Source of the DNA: Lentzea alba
GTDB taxonomy: Bacteria; Actinomycetota; Actinomycetes; Mycobacteriales; Pseudonocardiaceae
Assembly: GCF_011067745.1 (NCBI RefSeq)
Contig: NZ_JAAMPJ010000021.1
Location: forward strand, 80,024-144,023
Direction: 5' to 3'
DNA length: 64,000 nt
Below are positions 34,800 through 42,549 of the stretch, one piece after another. The first letter of the stretch is position 1. Each line of letters opens with the position of its first letter. Below the pieces are notes generated by a model, which was not told the origin of the DNA, made no database searches, and saw nothing but the letters and a program-made list of their open reading frames with translations. A program made the position numbers and the translations under genes.

Positions 34800-36178
34800 G
34801 CTGGCCACAGCAACCGGTCGTCTACGAGATCAACACCGCCGTGTGGCTGACCGAGCTGTCCCACCAGGCCGGTCGCGAGATCACCCTCGGCGACGTGCCC
34901 GCGTCCGCCTGGCACGCGGTCACCCCTGCCGGGGTCGACGCGGTGTGGCTGATGGGCGTGTGGGAACGCAGCCTGCTGGGGCTGGCGATGGCGAACGCGC
35001 AACCGGGCCTGCGGGCGTCGTTCCGCGAGGCGCTGCCGGACCTGCGGCCGGAGGACGTCGCCGGGTCGCCGTACTGCGTGCACCGCTACGTCGTGGCCGA
35101 GGAGTTCGGCGGCGACGAGGGTCTCGCGAAGGCCCGCGCCGAACTGGCCGCGCGCGGCGTGCGGTTGATCCTCGACTACGTGCCGAACCACGTGGCACCG
35201 GACCATCCGTGGGTGGTGGAGCACCCGGAGTTCTTCGTGCGCAAGGAGAACGGCGAAATCGAACTCGGGCGCGACCCGTACTTCCCCGCGTGGCCGGACG
35301 TCGTGCAGCTCGACGCGTTCTCCCCCGCTCTCCGCGCGGCGGCCACGATGACGCTCAGCTCGATCGCCGCCCGGTGCGACGGGATCCGCTGCGACATGGC
35401 CATGCTCGTCACCAACGAGGTCTTCGCGCGCACCTGGCAGAAAACGCCGCCGGAGCAGGACTTCTGGCCGGAGGTCATCAGCGGGCTGCGGGCCGAGCAC
35501 CCCGAGACGGTGCTGATCGCCGAGGCGTACTGGGACATGGAGTGGTCGTTGCAGCAGCAGGGCTTCAACTTCTGTTACGACAAGCGCCTGTACGACCGGA
35601 TCATCGGCAGTGACGGGGTGCGCGACCACCTGCGCGCCGATCCTGCCTACCAGGCGAGGCTGCTGCGGTTCCTGGAGAACCAGGACGAACCGCGGATCGC
35701 GAGCGAGCTCTCGCCCGCCGCCGCACGAGCGGCGGCGGTGGTGATCGCGACCCTGCCCGGCGCGACGCTGTGGTACGAGGGACAGTTCGAGGGCAGGCGC
35801 GTCCGGCCACCGGTGTTCCTGACCCGGCGGCCGGACGAACCGCTCGACCACGACCTCGCCGCCTGGTACCACCGGCTGCTCGCGATCGTGAGCGATCACC
35901 AGGTGCGGCTGGGCGAGTGGCGCCTGCTCGACGCCGAGGGCTGGCCGGACAACCAGTCGTGCCGGCAGCTGCTCGCGTGGACGTGGACGGTCGCCGACGG
36001 TCCCCGGCACGTCGTGGTCGTGAACCTCTCCGACCGGCCCGCCCAGGGGCTGCTCCCGGTGGAGCTGCACCGCTACACCGACCTGCTCGACGGAATGGTG
36101 TACGAGCAGGAGGACGACCTCAGTCCGCTGTACGTGGCCCTGGGGCCGTGGGGGTGTCATCTGTTCGCGGCGGCCTGA
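34796..36178 (+). CDS. GH13 family alpha-glucan-active enzyme
   Basis: 460 residues, an (alpha/beta)8 barrel with short domain B. Conserved region I is DYVPNHV (about 125), II is GIRCDMAML with nucleophile Asp near 198, III is LIAEAYW with acid Glu near 242, and IV is LENQDEPR, where the transition-state Asp is kept but the usual preceding His is Gln. It lacks a signal peptide, so it acts on cytosolic glucans or sugar phosphates. ATGA overlap with the GH63 gene shows coupling. Its last 59 bases overlap the convergent AI-2E transporter gene. Confidence 0.88.
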   Translation: MSWPQQPVVYEINTAVWLTELSHQAGREITLGDVPASAWHAVTPAGVDAVWLMGVWERSLLGLAMANAQPGLRASFREALPDLRPEDVAGSPYCVHRYVVAEEFGGDEGLAKARAELAARGVRLILDYVPNHVAPDHPWVVEHPEFFVRKENGEIELGRDPYFPAWPDVVQLDAFSPALRAAATMTLSSIAARCDGIRCDMAMLVTNEVFARTWQKTPPEQDFWPEVISGLRAEHPETVLIAEAYWDMEWSLQQQGFNFCYDKRLYDRIIGSDGVRDHLRADPAYQARLLRFLENQDEPRIASELSPAAARAAAVVIATLPGATLWYEGQFEGRRVRPPVFLTRRPDEPLDHDLAAWYHRLLAIVSDHQVRLGEWRLLDAEGWPDNQSCRQLLAWTWTVADGPRHVVVVNLSDRPAQGLLPVELHRYTDLLDGMVYEQEDDLSPLYVALGPWGCHLFAAA

Positions 36179-37130
36179 GCAGGGCCGCCGCCCATCCCGC
36201 CGCCGGGTCCACGTCGACCAGCAACACCTTCACCAGCACGGTGAGCGGCACCGCGAGCAACGCGCCGAGCGGGCCGAGCACCCAGGCCCAGAACACCAGG
36301 GCCAGGAAGGTGACGGTGGTCGACAACCCGGCGGCGTCCCCGGTGAAGCGCGGCTGGATCAGCGACTGCACCACGAAGTTCAGCACTCCGTAGAACGCCA
36401 GCACGGCCAGCGCCCGGCGCGGGCCGTGCTGCAGCAGCGCGAGCACCGCGGGCGGCGCCACGCCGAGCACGAACCCGATGTTGGGGATGTAGTTGGTGAC
36501 GAAGGACAACACACCCCACAACAGGGCGAGCGGAATGCCGAGCAACGCCAGCGCGACCGTGTCCAGCGTCGCCACGACGAGTCCGAAGATCGTCGTGACG
36601 ACCAGGTAGCGGCGCGAGCGGCGGACGAACTCCATCAGCGCCTCCCGCAGGTGCGGCCGGTCGACCGCGATCTCGGCCAGCCGCGAGCCCGCCCAGCCCA
36701 CCTCGACGCCGAGGAACAGCAGCAGCGCCAACAGGAACACCAGGCTCGTGGTGAGGCTCGTGAGTTCCGTGAGCAGCCCGCCGATCGCGCCCATCAACTG
36801 GCCGCGGTCGATGCCGTTGATCGCCCGTTCCGCCCGCACGACCAGTTCGTCGCGCGCGAACTCCGGCAGCATCGCCGCCAGTCGCGCACCGGACACCGCC
36901 ACCGTGACCGCCACGACCGCCAGCACGCCGTAGACGAGCACCACCACCGTCAGCGTCGCGAGCCACGGCGGCGCGCCGCGGCCGCGCAACCACCGGTGCA
37001 CGGGGCTGACCGCGATCACGACCAGCAGCGCCAGCATCGCCGGCGCCACCAGCCATGCGATCGCCCGCACACCGGCGACCACGACGACCGCCGCCGCGCC
37101 ACCGAGCAGGACCGTCAGCGCACGCGGCAT
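36120..37130 (-). CDS. AI-2E family (PerM/YdiK/TqsA-like) transporter
   Basis: About 336 residues from ATG 37130, which overlaps the stop of the upstream small membrane protein gene (TGATG). Seven to eight hydrophobic segments, a soluble stretch after segment three (about 95-150) and the family signature PNIGFVLGVAPPAVLALLQ followed by NFVVQSLIQPRFTG. Members export autoinducer-2, act as Na+/H+ antiporters or have unknown substrates. The 59-base tail overlap with the GH13 gene means its last 19 residues are read against that gene. Confidence 0.9.
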   Translation of the reverse strand: MPRALTVLLGGAAAVVVVAGVRAIAWLVAPAMLALLVVIAVSPVHRWLRGRGAPPWLATLTVVVLVYGVLAVVAVTVAVSGARLAAMLPEFARDELVVRAERAINGIDRGQLMGAIGGLLTELTSLTTSLVFLLALLLFLGVEVGWAGSRLAEIAVDRPHLREALMEFVRRSRRYLVVTTIFGLVVATLDTVALALLGIPLALLWGVLSFVTNYIPNIGFVLGVAPPAVLALLQHGPRRALAVLAFYGVLNFVVQSLIQPRFTGDAAGLSTTVTFLALVFWAWVLGPLGALLAVPLTVLVKVLLVDVDPAAGWAAALLRPPRTDDTPTAPGPRTAD

Positions 37131-37546
37131 CAACGGTGGGTCGACTCGTACTTCGCCGGTGTCGTGATGTCCGCTTCGTTGCCGTGGACGACCACCGCCC
37201 AGATCACCGTGACGCACAGGGCGATGACGATCGTCGACCACAGCGGGTGCACCGACGCGAACGCCAGTTGTGCCACCGAGTTGACGACCGCGAGCACCAC
37301 CGCGACCACCCTGGCCCACGCGGCACCGGAGAGCAGCGCGGCGCCCGCGAGCGCCACCAGAATCCCGATCAGAAGCGTGATCCAGCCCCACGCGGTGATG
37401 TCGAAGACGAGCACCTGCTCCTCGGTCACGACGTAGTACTCACCCCGGAACAACGCCACCAGCCCCTCTATGGCGTTGAACGAGCCCATGACGATCATCA
37501 TGATGCCCGCGAACCAGATCCAGCCGAGCCAGCCTGTCTCCCGCAT
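37130..37546 (-). CDS. Four-helix membrane protein, DUF7144-like
   Basis: 138 residues. The opening MRETGWLGWIWFAGIMMIVM, then GSFNAIEGLVALF, and the strand-like EYYVVTEEQVLVFDITAWGW are what I recall of DUF7144 proteins, a common actinobacterial membrane family of unknown function. Four hydrophobic helices. It has a good GGAGG ribosome site 6 bases before the ATG. It is coupled (TGATG) to the AI-2E transporter gene and is divergent from GH15. Confidence 0.8.
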   Translation of the reverse strand: MRETGWLGWIWFAGIMMIVMGSFNAIEGLVALFRGEYYVVTEEQVLVFDITAWGWITLLIGILVALAGAALLSGAAWARVVAVVLAVVNSVAQLAFASVHPLWSTIVIALCVTVIWAVVVHGNEADITTPAKYESTHR

Positions 37547-37613
37547 CGTGCCTCCGTTTTCTCTTCGACGGGGATTGCCCGGTCACCGTGGCACCGGCGC
37601 GCGGCGCGGATCT

Positions 37614-37659
37614 TCACCCGTCGCGGGTGAGGACCAGTCCCGGCCCCGCCGGTGACTGT
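37614..37659 (+). promoter_or_regulatory. Palindrome-driven promoter of the GH15 gene (site A)
   Basis: TCACCCG-TCG-CGGGTGA (37614-37630) is a perfect 17-bp dyad. After 36 bases comes the ATG at 37667. GACTGT (37654-37659) lies 7 bases before the ATG, fitting a leaderless start; no ribosome site is present. Sites B and C have the same dyad and the same 36-base distance. Confidence 0.65.
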
Positions 37660-37666
37660 CGATCCC

Positions 37667-39490
37667 ATGACCACACAACCCCCGTACCCGCTGATCGCCG
37701 ACCACGGGCTGATCGGCGACCTGCAGACCGCCGCGCTGGTGTCCACCGACGGCACCGTGGACTGGTTCTGCGGCCCGCGGTTCGACTCGCCCTCGGTGTT
37801 CGCCGCGCTGCTCGACCGGCAGCGCGGCGGGTTCTGCCGCATCCGGCCTTCTTCCGGGCACACCGGGCGCCAGTTGTACTTCCCCGACACCGCGGTGCTG
37901 ATCACCCGGTTCATGACCGGCGAGGGCACGGGCGAGGTCGTCGACTTCATGCCGCCGCTGCCGGACGAGGACGCGACCGAGCGGCATCGGCTGGTGCGGA
38001 TCGTGCGGTGTGTCCGCGGGCGCATGACGTTCGACGTCGATGTGGTGCCGCGGTTCGACTACGGCCGTCGCGCTCACCGCGCACGGATCACCGACGACGG
38101 CGTGATCTTCGACTGCGGTCAGTTCGGAATGGTGCTGCACGCGGTGCGCGAACCCGGTGACCCGCGGCTGGTGTCCGGGGAGATCACCGCCACCCAGGAC
38201 CTGCACGCCACGCTCTCCCTCGCCGAGGGGCAGACCCGTGGCATCGTGCTGGAAACCGGTGCCGCCGGGCCACCACGTGCTTTCGCCGCCGCCCAGGCCC
38301 GGGAGTTGTTCGACGCGACCGTGCTGTTCTGGCACGGCTGGCTCGCCCAGTCGGCCTATCGGGGCCGCTGGCGCGAGGCGGTCGACCGGTCCGCGATCAC
38401 GTTGAAGCTGCTGACGTACGCGCCTTCCGGTGCGTTGGTCGCGGCGCCGACCGCAGGGCTGCCCGAACAGCTCGGGGGCGAGCGGAACTGGGACTACCGG
38501 TTCACCTGGGTCCGTGACGCGTCGTTCGCCGTGTCGTCGTTGCTGCGCTTGGGTTTCACGTCGGAGGCCGCGGCGTTCGGTCGCTGGCTCACCGAGCGGT
38601 GCGAGGAAGGTGGTCCGTTGCGGGTGATGTACGCGGTGGACGGGTCCGCCGATCTCACTGAGCACGTGCTGGAGCACTTCGAGGGCTACCGGGGATCGTC
38701 ACCGGTGCGGGCGGGCAACGGGGCGGCCGGCCAGTTGCAGCTCGACATCCACGGCGAGTTCCTGGACAGCGTGTACGCGGCGCACCTCTGCGGCCTGCGG
38801 ATCTCGCACCGCGGCTGGCACGCGGTGGTCGAGCAGCTGGAGTGGCTGGCGGAGAACTGGGACCAGCCGGAGGAAGGCATCTGGGAGACGAGGTCGGGCC
38901 GCGCCGACTTCACCTACGGCCGGGTGATGAGCTGGGTCGCGTTCGACCGGGCGATCCGCATCGCCGCGGCGGAGGGCAGGCCGGGTCCGGTGGAGCGCTG
39001 GCGTTCGGTGCGCGACCGGATCTACGGCCAGGTGTGGGAGAAGGGCTGGGACCGGTCGACCGGCGCGTTCGTCCAGCGGTACGGCTCACCCGCGCTGGAC
39101 GCGTCCCTGCTGCGGCTGCCGCAGGTCGGGTTCGTCTCGCCGCGCGACCCGGTGTGGCAGGACGCGTTGGCCGCCATGGAGTCGCTCGTGCACGACAGTC
39201 TCGTGCTGCGCTACGACACCGAGGCCGCACCGGACGGACTGCGCGGGTCGGAGGGCACCTTTTCGTTGTGCACCTTCAATTATGTGAACGCGCTGGCGCT
39301 GTCCGGACGGGCGCGGGAGGCGCGCCTGGTGTTCGAGAAGATGCTGACCTACGGCAACCACCTCGGGCTCTTCGCCGAGGAGATCGGACTGACCGGTGAA
39401 CAACTCGGCAACTTCCCGCAGGCGTTCACCCACCTGGCCCTCATCGACGCGGCCGTCACCCTCGACGAACAGCTCACCCTCCGTGGGTGA
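37667..39490 (+). CDS. GH15 glucoamylase/trehalase-like enzyme
   Basis: About 607 residues. The N-terminal trehalase-like beta domain opens with YPLIADHGLIGDLQTAALVS and TDGTVDWFCGPRFDSPSVF. The (alpha/alpha)6 catalytic domain has ERNWDYRFTWVRDASF, the acid Glu region QPEEGIWETR (about 405) and the base Glu region EGTFSLCTFNY (about 530). Actinobacterial members include trehalases and glucoamylase-like enzymes; the substrate is uncertain. No signal peptide. I take ATG 37667 because the promoter fixes a leaderless start there; an in-frame GTG lies 15 bases upstream. The next regulatory palindrome overlaps its stop codon. Confidence 0.9.
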   Translation: MTTQPPYPLIADHGLIGDLQTAALVSTDGTVDWFCGPRFDSPSVFAALLDRQRGGFCRIRPSSGHTGRQLYFPDTAVLITRFMTGEGTGEVVDFMPPLPDEDATERHRLVRIVRCVRGRMTFDVDVVPRFDYGRRAHRARITDDGVIFDCGQFGMVLHAVREPGDPRLVSGEITATQDLHATLSLAEGQTRGIVLETGAAGPPRAFAAAQARELFDATVLFWHGWLAQSAYRGRWREAVDRSAITLKLLTYAPSGALVAAPTAGLPEQLGGERNWDYRFTWVRDASFAVSSLLRLGFTSEAAAFGRWLTERCEEGGPLRVMYAVDGSADLTEHVLEHFEGYRGSSPVRAGNGAAGQLQLDIHGEFLDSVYAAHLCGLRISHRGWHAVVEQLEWLAENWDQPEEGIWETRSGRADFTYGRVMSWVAFDRAIRIAAAEGRPGPVERWRSVRDRIYGQVWEKGWDRSTGAFVQRYGSPALDASLLRLPQVGFVSPRDPVWQDALAAMESLVHDSLVLRYDTEAAPDGLRGSEGTFSLCTFNYVNALALSGRAREARLVFEKMLTYGNHLGLFAEEIGLTGEQLGNFPQAFTHLALIDAAVTLDEQLTLRG

Positions 39491-39519
39491 GGCATGACAC
39501 TCGGTCCTTCTCGCACAGT
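39474..39519 (+). promoter_or_regulatory. Palindrome-driven promoter of the DUF1269-channel operon (site B)
   Basis: TCACCCT-CCG-TGGGTGA (39474-39490) matches site A except at the innermost arm bases, and its last three bases are the GH15 stop codon. The ATG at 39527 follows after exactly 36 bases, and CACAGT (39514-39519) lies 7 bases before it. There is no ribosome site. Confidence 0.62.
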
Positions 39520-39526
39520 TTCGGCC

Positions 39527-40012
39527 ATGGCCACTTTGACCGTGTGGAAGTTCGACACCGCCGACGGAGCGCGCAACGCGCTCGACCTGTTGCAGAAGCT
39601 CCAGGAGCAGCAACTGATCACCATCCGCGACACGGCGTACGTCTACTGGGAGGAGGATGCGAAACGCCCGAAGACCAAGGAACTCGGCAAGCTCACCGGC
39701 GCGGGCGCGCTCGGCGGGGCGTTCTGGGGTCTGCTGTTCGGGCTGATCTTCTTCATCCCGGTGCTGGGCGCGGCGATCGGCGCGGGCGTCGGCGCGCTGG
39801 CCGGTTCGTTGTCGCGGGCCGGGATCGACGACGACTTCGTCCAGGACGTCCGGGCGAGTGTCACGCCGGGCACGTCCGCGTTGTTCGTGATGTCCGAGCA
39901 CGCGGTCGTCGACCGGGTCGCGGACCAGTTCAAGCAGACCGGGGCCACGCTCATCACCACGAACCTCTCGGCGGAGCAGGAGAAGCTGCTGAAGGAGACG
40001 TTCACCTCGTGA
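39527..40012 (+). CDS. DUF1269 general-stress-type membrane protein
   Basis: About 161 residues. The start MATLTVWKFDTADGARNALD, the acidic-aromatic AYVYWEEDAKRPKT, and the glycine-zipper-like helix GALGGAFWGLLFGLIFFIPV are DUF1269 features. Members are small membrane-associated stress proteins of unknown function, often beside ion channels or glycogen/trehalose genes. I start it at ATG 39527, in line with the leaderless promoter and family N-termini; an ATG at 39494 overlaps the promoter. The potassium channel gene overlaps its stop by 4 bases. Confidence 0.85.
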   Translation: MATLTVWKFDTADGARNALDLLQKLQEQQLITIRDTAYVYWEEDAKRPKTKELGKLTGAGALGGAFWGLLFGLIFFIPVLGAAIGAGVGALAGSLSRAGIDDDFVQDVRASVTPGTSALFVMSEHAVVDRVADQFKQTGATLITTNLSAEQEKLLKETFTS

Positions 40013-40482
40013 CCTGGGCGGTGGTGCGGCCGGTGGCGACTGTCGGGGTGCTGCTGCTGGTCTACTACCGCCTGCCGATGGACCAGCCGGAGGACGGATT
40101 CACCGTGCTCCGGCTGGTCGCTGCGCTGCTGCTGGTGGGGTTGGTCTTCTGGTGGCAGGTGCGGCTGATCGGCCGCACGGAGCACCCCGGCTGGCAGGGC
40201 GTGCAGGCACTCGCCCTGGTGATCCCGTTGTTCCTCTTGGTGTTCGCTCAGGCGTGTTTCCTGCTGGCCCGGCATCAGCCCGGCAGCTTCACCGTGCCGT
40301 TGAGCCGAACCGATGCTCTGTACTTCGTCGTCACCGTGTTCGCGACCGTCGGATTCGGTGACATAGCACCGGTTTCTGCTCCGGCGCGGGTGCTGGTCAC
40401 CCTGCAGATGGTTCTTGATCTGTTGGTGCTGGGCGTGGCGCTGAAGGTGATTCTCGCCGCGGTTCGCCGTCGCTCCGGATGA
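40009..40482 (+). CDS. Two-pore-helix potassium channel protein (Ion_trans_2)
   Basis: About 157 residues from GTG 40009 (GTGA overlap with the DUF1269 stop). Two N-terminal helices, then a third (LALVIPLFLLVFAQACFLLA), pore helix and selectivity filter ATVGFGD (about 111), and a last helix (ARVLVTLQMVLDLLVLGVAL). The filter TVGFGD is a bona fide K+ filter. No RCK regulatory domain is attached. Co-expression with a stress protein suggests a role in membrane potential or osmotic stress. Its last 86 bases overlap the convergent MFS gene. Confidence 0.88.
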   Translation: MTWAVVRPVATVGVLLLVYYRLPMDQPEDGFTVLRLVAALLLVGLVFWWQVRLIGRTEHPGWQGVQALALVIPLFLLVFAQACFLLARHQPGSFTVPLSRTDALYFVVTVFATVGFGDIAPVSAPARVLVTLQMVLDLLVLGVALKVILAAVRRRSG

Positions 40483-41737
40483 ACAGCGCGAGGACGAGCC
40501 CGGTGACCGAGAACAGCACCAGCAGCGTGAGCGCCGCGCGGTACGGGTGTCCGGCTCCGGTGAGCACCGAGCCGACCAGCGCGGTGCCGAACGAGGACCC
40601 CAGGTTCGACACCGCGCGCGACACCCCGGACACGTCGGCCTGTTCGGCGTCGGGCCAGCGCGACTGCACGACGTTCACCGACGCGGTCAGCATGATCCCG
40701 ATGCCCGCTCCGAGCAGGAACAACCCGACCGGTTGCTGCAGGGTGCCGGCGATGGTGAGCAGGAATCCCACGCGGATCAGCGTGCGCTGGGCGTGCCGCT
40801 TCGCGAACCTGCCCGCGAGCGCCGACGTGACGAGCATGCCGATCGTGGCGGGCAGCAGCGCGAGGCCGGTCTCGATCGCGCTGAGGTGCTGTTCCTGTTG
40901 CAGGTGCACGGACAGCACGAAGAACGTGCCCTGCAGCACCAGCCACTGCACCAGCTGCGTGCCCAGGCCGAGGTTCGACGTGCGGTCCTTGAACAGCTTC
41001 GGCTCGCACAACGGGTTCTTGGCCCTGCTGATGTGGAATCCGAACAGCGCCAGCACCACCGCCCCCGTGCCGATGAACGCCCACGTGGTGGCCTGCCAGC
41101 CGTTCACGTTGGTGCGCAACACACCCAGCACCACCAGGAACAGGCCCGCGCCCGACAGAACCGCGCCGATGCCGTCGAACCTGTTTCCCGCCGGTGTGGT
41201 CTTGGGCAGGTTCCTGGCCATGAGGATGATCGCCGCGACCACGAGCACCTGCACCGCGAACGACGCCCGCCAGCTGAACGCGCTGGTGATGAGGCCGCCC
41301 AGCAACGGTCCCGCCGCCGCGCCCAGCCCGCCCGCGCCGGACACGACGCCGAAACCCTTGGCCCGTGCCGTGGAATCCTCGGCGAGCGCCGTGACGAGGA
41401 TGTAGATGGGCGGGATCATCAGCGCCGAGCCGGTGCCTTCGAGCAGCGCGTACCCGACCAGCAGGAGTCCGGGGCCGGGCGCGAGCGCCGCGAGCAGCGC
41501 ACCCGCGCCGTAGACGGTGAGGCCCAGCACGAAACACCGGCGGCGGCCCCAGATGTCGGTGAGCTTGCTGCCCGGCACCATCAGGGCCGCCATGACGAGG
41601 GTGAACAGCGTGATCGTGGTCTGGACGCCGGTGATCGTGGTGCCGAGGTCGTGCGCGATCGTGCTGATGGCCACGTTCATGTTGGTGGCGGCGTAGCTCG
41701 CGATGAACTGGGCGAGCGCCAGCGGAAGGATCTTCAC
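40397..41737 (-). CDS. MFS drug-exporter-type transporter
   Basis: 446 residues with about 12-14 membrane segments. Motif A is GSKLTDIWGRRR (about 57) and the antiporter motif C-like stretch GFGVVSGAGGLGAAAGPLLGG, shortened here as GVVSGAGGLGAAAGPLLGG, sits in helix 5. This is the DHA2/QacA-like exporter group. The GTG start overlaps the stop of the coiled-coil gene by 4 bases, with GGAAGGG 3 bases upstream, so it is third in the baeRF-coiled-coil-MFS operon. The C-terminus is a Pro/Ser-rich tail that overlaps the channel gene by 86 bases. Confidence 0.88.
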   Translation of the reverse strand: MKILPLALAQFIASYAATNMNVAISTIAHDLGTTITGVQTTITLFTLVMAALMVPGSKLTDIWGRRRCFVLGLTVYGAGALLAALAPGPGLLLVGYALLEGTGSALMIPPIYILVTALAEDSTARAKGFGVVSGAGGLGAAAGPLLGGLITSAFSWRASFAVQVLVVAAIILMARNLPKTTPAGNRFDGIGAVLSGAGLFLVVLGVLRTNVNGWQATTWAFIGTGAVVLALFGFHISRAKNPLCEPKLFKDRTSNLGLGTQLVQWLVLQGTFFVLSVHLQQEQHLSAIETGLALLPATIGMLVTSALAGRFAKRHAQRTLIRVGFLLTIAGTLQQPVGLFLLGAGIGIMLTASVNVVQSRWPDAEQADVSGVSRAVSNLGSSFGTALVGSVLTGAGHPYRAALTLLVLFSVTGLVLALFIRSDGEPRRESPSAPRPAPTDQEPSAG

Positions 41738-42549
41738 GCCCTTCCGCCCCTGGCCGGCGATCCACCACGGACCTCGGTGCGTAGTTGATGAGGGGAGCTT
41801 TCATAAACCTGAGGTTTGGGAAAGCTCCCCTCATCAACGTCCAGAGGCGCGGGCTCTCCTGCCCCCACGTGGCTCGCCGCCTTGCCCAGCAGGGCGTGCA
41901 CCACCCGCAGCACGTCCGCCACGCGGTCCCGGTGCTCGCGCAGCACCTCCACCTGCCGCGCCGCCTCCCGCACCGTCTGCTCGGCCCGCCGCCGCGCGGT
42001 CTCCTCGATCAGCCGTGCGTCCCGCAGGGTTTCCTTGCGGCGCAACGCCAGCGCCAGCTCGAAGTCCTCGTCGGCCTGCGCGCGCCGGCGGGCCGCGGCC
42101 TCGTCCAGGGCGCGGCGGCGGGCCTCGCCCTCGCGGACCAGCCGGGTCATCCGTTCGCGCGTGGTGGCCAGCAGGTCGCGGTGTTCGGCGTGCATCTGCC
42201 GGGCGGAGACCCACACGTGGTCCTCGATGGCACCGGCCCGTTCCACGATCGCGGCCGCCTCGGACAGCGCGGAGTCGACGGCGTGCCGAAGGTGTTCGCC
42301 CACCGCGTCCGGGCTCAACGGCCGCCGGCAGAGGCGGTCGATGCGGTCGTGCAACGCGCGGTTCTCGTCGCGGGCGGCTTCCAGCGCCCGCGCCAGAGAC
42401 TCGGCGCGGGCCTCCGCGGCGTCGCGGTCGGCGGCCAGCAGCGTGAAGTCCCGTTCGGTCTCGCCCACGTAGTGCCGGACCTGGTCACGGCGATAGCCGA
42501 GCCAGCCGACGTCGAAGCCGGTGCGCAGCGGCACCAGATCGGTGGTCAT
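41734..42549 (-). CDS. DivIVA-like coiled-coil protein with a repeat-encoded C-terminus
   Basis: 271 residues. The N-terminal GFDVGWLGYRRDQVRHYVGE matches the DivIVA membrane-binding/GYxxxQVxxY motif. Long coiled coils follow (AAEARAESLARALEAARDEN; LVREGEARRRALDEAAARRR). Residues beyond about 237 are encoded by the dispersed palindromic repeat (VDEGSFPKPQVYESSPH) and the sequence after it, and the stop overlaps the MFS start by 4 bases. DivIVA relatives organise cell poles or septa. Its ATG overlaps the baeRF-protein stop (TGATG), so translation is coupled along the operon. The family C-terminus probably ended near the repeat. Confidence 0.78.
   Translation of the reverse strand: MTTDLVPLRTGFDVGWLGYRRDQVRHYVGETERDFTLLAADRDAAEARAESLARALEAARDENRALHDRIDRLCRRPLSPDAVGEHLRHAVDSALSEAAAIVERAGAIEDHVWVSARQMHAEHRDLLATTRERMTRLVREGEARRRALDEAAARRRAQADEDFELALALRRKETLRDARLIEETARRRAEQTVREAARQVEVLREHRDRVADVLRVVHALLGKAASHVGAGEPAPLDVDEGSFPKPQVYESSPHQLRTEVRGGSPARGGRA
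41784..41838. repeat. Dispersed palindromic repeat, copy 2 (inside a coding region)
   Basis: Arms GTTGATGAGGGGAGCTTTC (41784-41802) and GAAAGCTCCCCTCATCAAC (41820-41838) are perfect; the centre ATAAACCT-G-AGGTTTGG differs from copy 1 at two bases. It lies in frame inside the 3' end of the DivIVA-like gene. Copy 1 is at 14685-14735. Confidence 0.85.

Noticed and set aside
37131..37391. N-terminal extension of the AI-2E transporter
   Set aside because: It lies out of frame over the DUF7144 gene; the ATG at 37130 overlapping that gene's stop is the natural start.
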